The notes under the pieces were generated by a model that saw only the letters and a program-made list of their open reading frames with translations, was not told where the DNA came from and made no database searches. DNA of 6,177 nucleotides from Candidatus Roizmanbacteria bacterium CG11_big_fil_rev_8_21_14_0_20_36_8. GTDB taxonomy: Bacteria > Patescibacteriota > Microgenomatia > UBA1406 > GWC2-37-13. The stretch is taken from assembly GCA_002796045.1 (NCBI GenBank), contig PCVM01000052.1, positions 1 through 6,177 on the forward strand, written 5' to 3'. How positions within the stretch are numbered: the stretch's first letter is position 1; each line of letters starts with the position of its first letter. Below, in pieces: positions 5,117 to 6,177 of this stretch. The position numbers and the translations under genes were made by a program.

Positions 5117-6177
5117 TTAATGTGTGTAAAGAATAGCCTTAATTCCGTCGATAGAAAATACTTTATAAACTGATCTTGAGCCAAATTGATCAATTTCCCA
5201 AGTTGACCAATGTTCCCAATCAAATGTTGGATCTTCAACAAAAATGATAAGCATTTCTGCTTTTGAATATTCACTGATATCTAAAGCATTATAACCATCG
5301 ATTCGATAAAAGAAGTGATAATCGTCTGCCTGGGGAACATGAACCTCACGATCCATAACAGCAACAATTGCAAGGGGCGTACTCTTATTATAGAGGTTTT
5401 GTTCATGCAACTTTTCTACAATCGTATCTACTTTCGAAATGGAACGATTCGAGGAAGGTGGAAACGGTTCGATGAAAAATATACGATGTAAAAAAAGAGC
5501 AACTAAAATGATAAGAATCAATTTTCCGAGGCGATTTTGCATCAAGGCGATAACGGTTACAAATGATATAAATACCGAAAAGGGAAATAAATAATGAGCT
5601 GAAAAATATTCAAAAAAACTGATAATAATGAGTAGAATCAGTGTGATAATTGTCCACATCTTGGTTTGATTGGTCGTTTTGTAGAGAACAAAAAAGATAA
5701 ATGGAATCCATAGAAATGGCGAAAATCCGCTCATATTAAATACATGGTTTACATTATCTAACGAGAGACCAAAGCTTATCCCTGAGGCTGGTCGTTCAAG
5801 CCAGTGCCTGATAATATACCCTTTTGTGATAATCTCAAATGCAATCAACGGGGTAAATGGAATTAAGAAGGAACAGAAATTCAAAAGAAGGGATTTGAAT
5901 GAAACTTTTTGACGTATCCATTCGTAAATAAAAAACGGAAGTCCAAATATAGATGCAGGATGAATGGATAAAGCAGTTCCGATTGATAAACTGGAAAGAA
6001 TTTTTGGAACATTAAACCAGAGGAATGAGATCGATGCAAAGATAAAAAAAGCATAAGTGAAACCATTCCCCGGGTGTAAAACGATATCTCTCCACCAGGG
6101 AGATAATCCAATTGCTAATGTGGCAAAAATGGCAGTAATCCCCCACTTTCGAATAGATAGGAAAGAAAAAAAACCAA
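5117..6177 (-). CDS. Polytopic GT-C-like membrane glycosyltransferase (5' end beyond right edge)
   Basis: The frame ending in TAA at 5119-5117 stays open to the right edge, giving 352 visible residues with the N-terminus missing. The TTG at 5884 is internal Leu98, not a start. Seen: roughly seven or eight hydrophobic segments near visible residues 11-28, 37-57, 60-84, 96-117, 148-166, 172-189, 191-211 and 217-236, followed by a soluble tail at 237-352. The segment SSLSIGTALSIHPASIFGLP at 61-80 resembles the small-residue-rich helix with His-Pro seen in GT39/ArnT-like GT-C enzymes. The tail contains FFYRIDGYNA at 288-297 and FVEDP at 312-316. Known: GT-C enzymes use polyprenyl-phosphate sugars on the outer membrane face; their catalytic Asp/Glu lie in an early loop, here outside the window. 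Inference: it decorates the exported glycan or a protein. An O-antigen polymerase-like role is the alternative. It is first of the visible genes, 21 bp before the GT-B gene. Confidence 0.75.
   Translation of the reverse strand, partial: GFFSFLSIRKWGITAIFATLAIGLSPWWRDIVLHPGNGFTYAFFIFASISFLWFNVPKILSSLSIGTALSIHPASIFGLPFFIYEWIRQKVSFKSLLLNFCSFLIPFTPLIAFEIITKGYIIRHWLERPASGISFGLSLDNVNHVFNMSGFSPFLWIPFIFFVLYKTTNQTKMWTIITLILLIIISFFEYFSAHYLFPFSVFISFVTVIALMQNRLGKLILIILVALFLHRIFFIEPFPPSSNRSISKVDTIVEKLHEQNLYNKSTPLAIVAVMDREVHVPQADDYHFFYRIDGYNALDISEYSKAEMLIIFVEDPTFDWEHWSTWEIDQFGSRSVYKVFSIDGIKAILYTH

Larger units (their letters stand above)
1..6177 (-). other. Single glycan-biosynthesis operon, open at both edges
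   Basis: Seven genes face the same way with junctions of 21, 16, 14, -4, -4 and 21 bp, too short to hold a dedicated promoter plus terminator. No hairpin followed by a T-run was found between genes, so the transcript probably enters from beyond 6177 and leaves beyond position 1. The content (two GT-B enzymes, one GT-C-like enzyme, a methyltransferase and a sugar-nucleotide dehydrogenase) points to a surface glycan. A flippase, an initiating sugar-phosphate transferase and the rest of the sugar pathway are not in view. Promoters inside coding sequence cannot be excluded by eye. Confidence 0.75.

Noticed and set aside
5074..5274. Open frame of 66 codons on the minus strand
   Set aside because: Spans the junction of two real genes in another frame and has no recognisable features.
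5881..6111. Open frame of 76 codons on the minus strand
   Set aside because: Shadow of the GT-C-like gene; the alternative frame continues the membrane protein without interruption.
1..6177. CRISPR array, tRNA or rRNA, insertion sequence, riboswitch
   Set aside because: No spaced direct repeats, no terminal inverted repeats or transposase, and no non-coding stretch longer than 21 bp to hold an RNA element.

Overview
The window is one strand-coherent stretch of a bacterial glycan-biosynthesis locus. All seven protein genes lie on the minus strand, and about 99% of the bases are coding. The DNA is AT-rich (by eye in the mid-to-upper 30s % GC). TGA and TAA both serve as ordinary stops, so the code is standard and not a UGA-recoded one. 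The gene mix, the very tight packing, the absence of recognisable Shine-Dalgarno motifs, and a GT-C membrane protein with a C-terminal extracytoplasmic tail together suggest a Patescibacteria/CPR-type genome. That placement is an inference from style; no phylogenetic marker is present.

In transcription order (right to left) the genes are: a polytopic GT-C-like membrane glycosyltransferase whose N-terminus lies beyond the right edge (5117..>6177); a GT-B glycosyltransferase (4040..5095); a class I SAM-dependent methyltransferase (3400..4023); a second GT-B/GT4 glycosyltransferase (2321..3385); a nucleotidyltransferase-fold protein of the NTP_transf_5 kind (1443..2324); a thymidylate-kinase-like P-loop kinase (871..1446); and a Gfo/Idh/MocA sugar-nucleotide dehydrogenase of the WlbA kind whose C-terminus lies beyond the left edge (<1..849). 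Gaps are 21, 16, 14, -4, -4 and 21 bp, so a single polycistronic message is likely, with its promoter outside the window. No gene-free stretch exceeds 21 bp. I see no RNA genes, mobile elements, CRISPR arrays or convincing terminators.

Working model (inference): the dehydrogenase helps make an unusual, probably amino- or keto-modified, nucleotide sugar. The two cytoplasmic GT-B enzymes extend a lipid-linked glycan, the methyltransferase modifies or caps it, and the GT-C enzyme uses a polyprenyl-phosphate sugar on the outer face of the membrane. The nucleotidyltransferase and kinase are joined by a 4-base stop/start overlap and do not fit a standard glycan pathway. They are the most interesting part of the window and may install a phosphate-based decoration.
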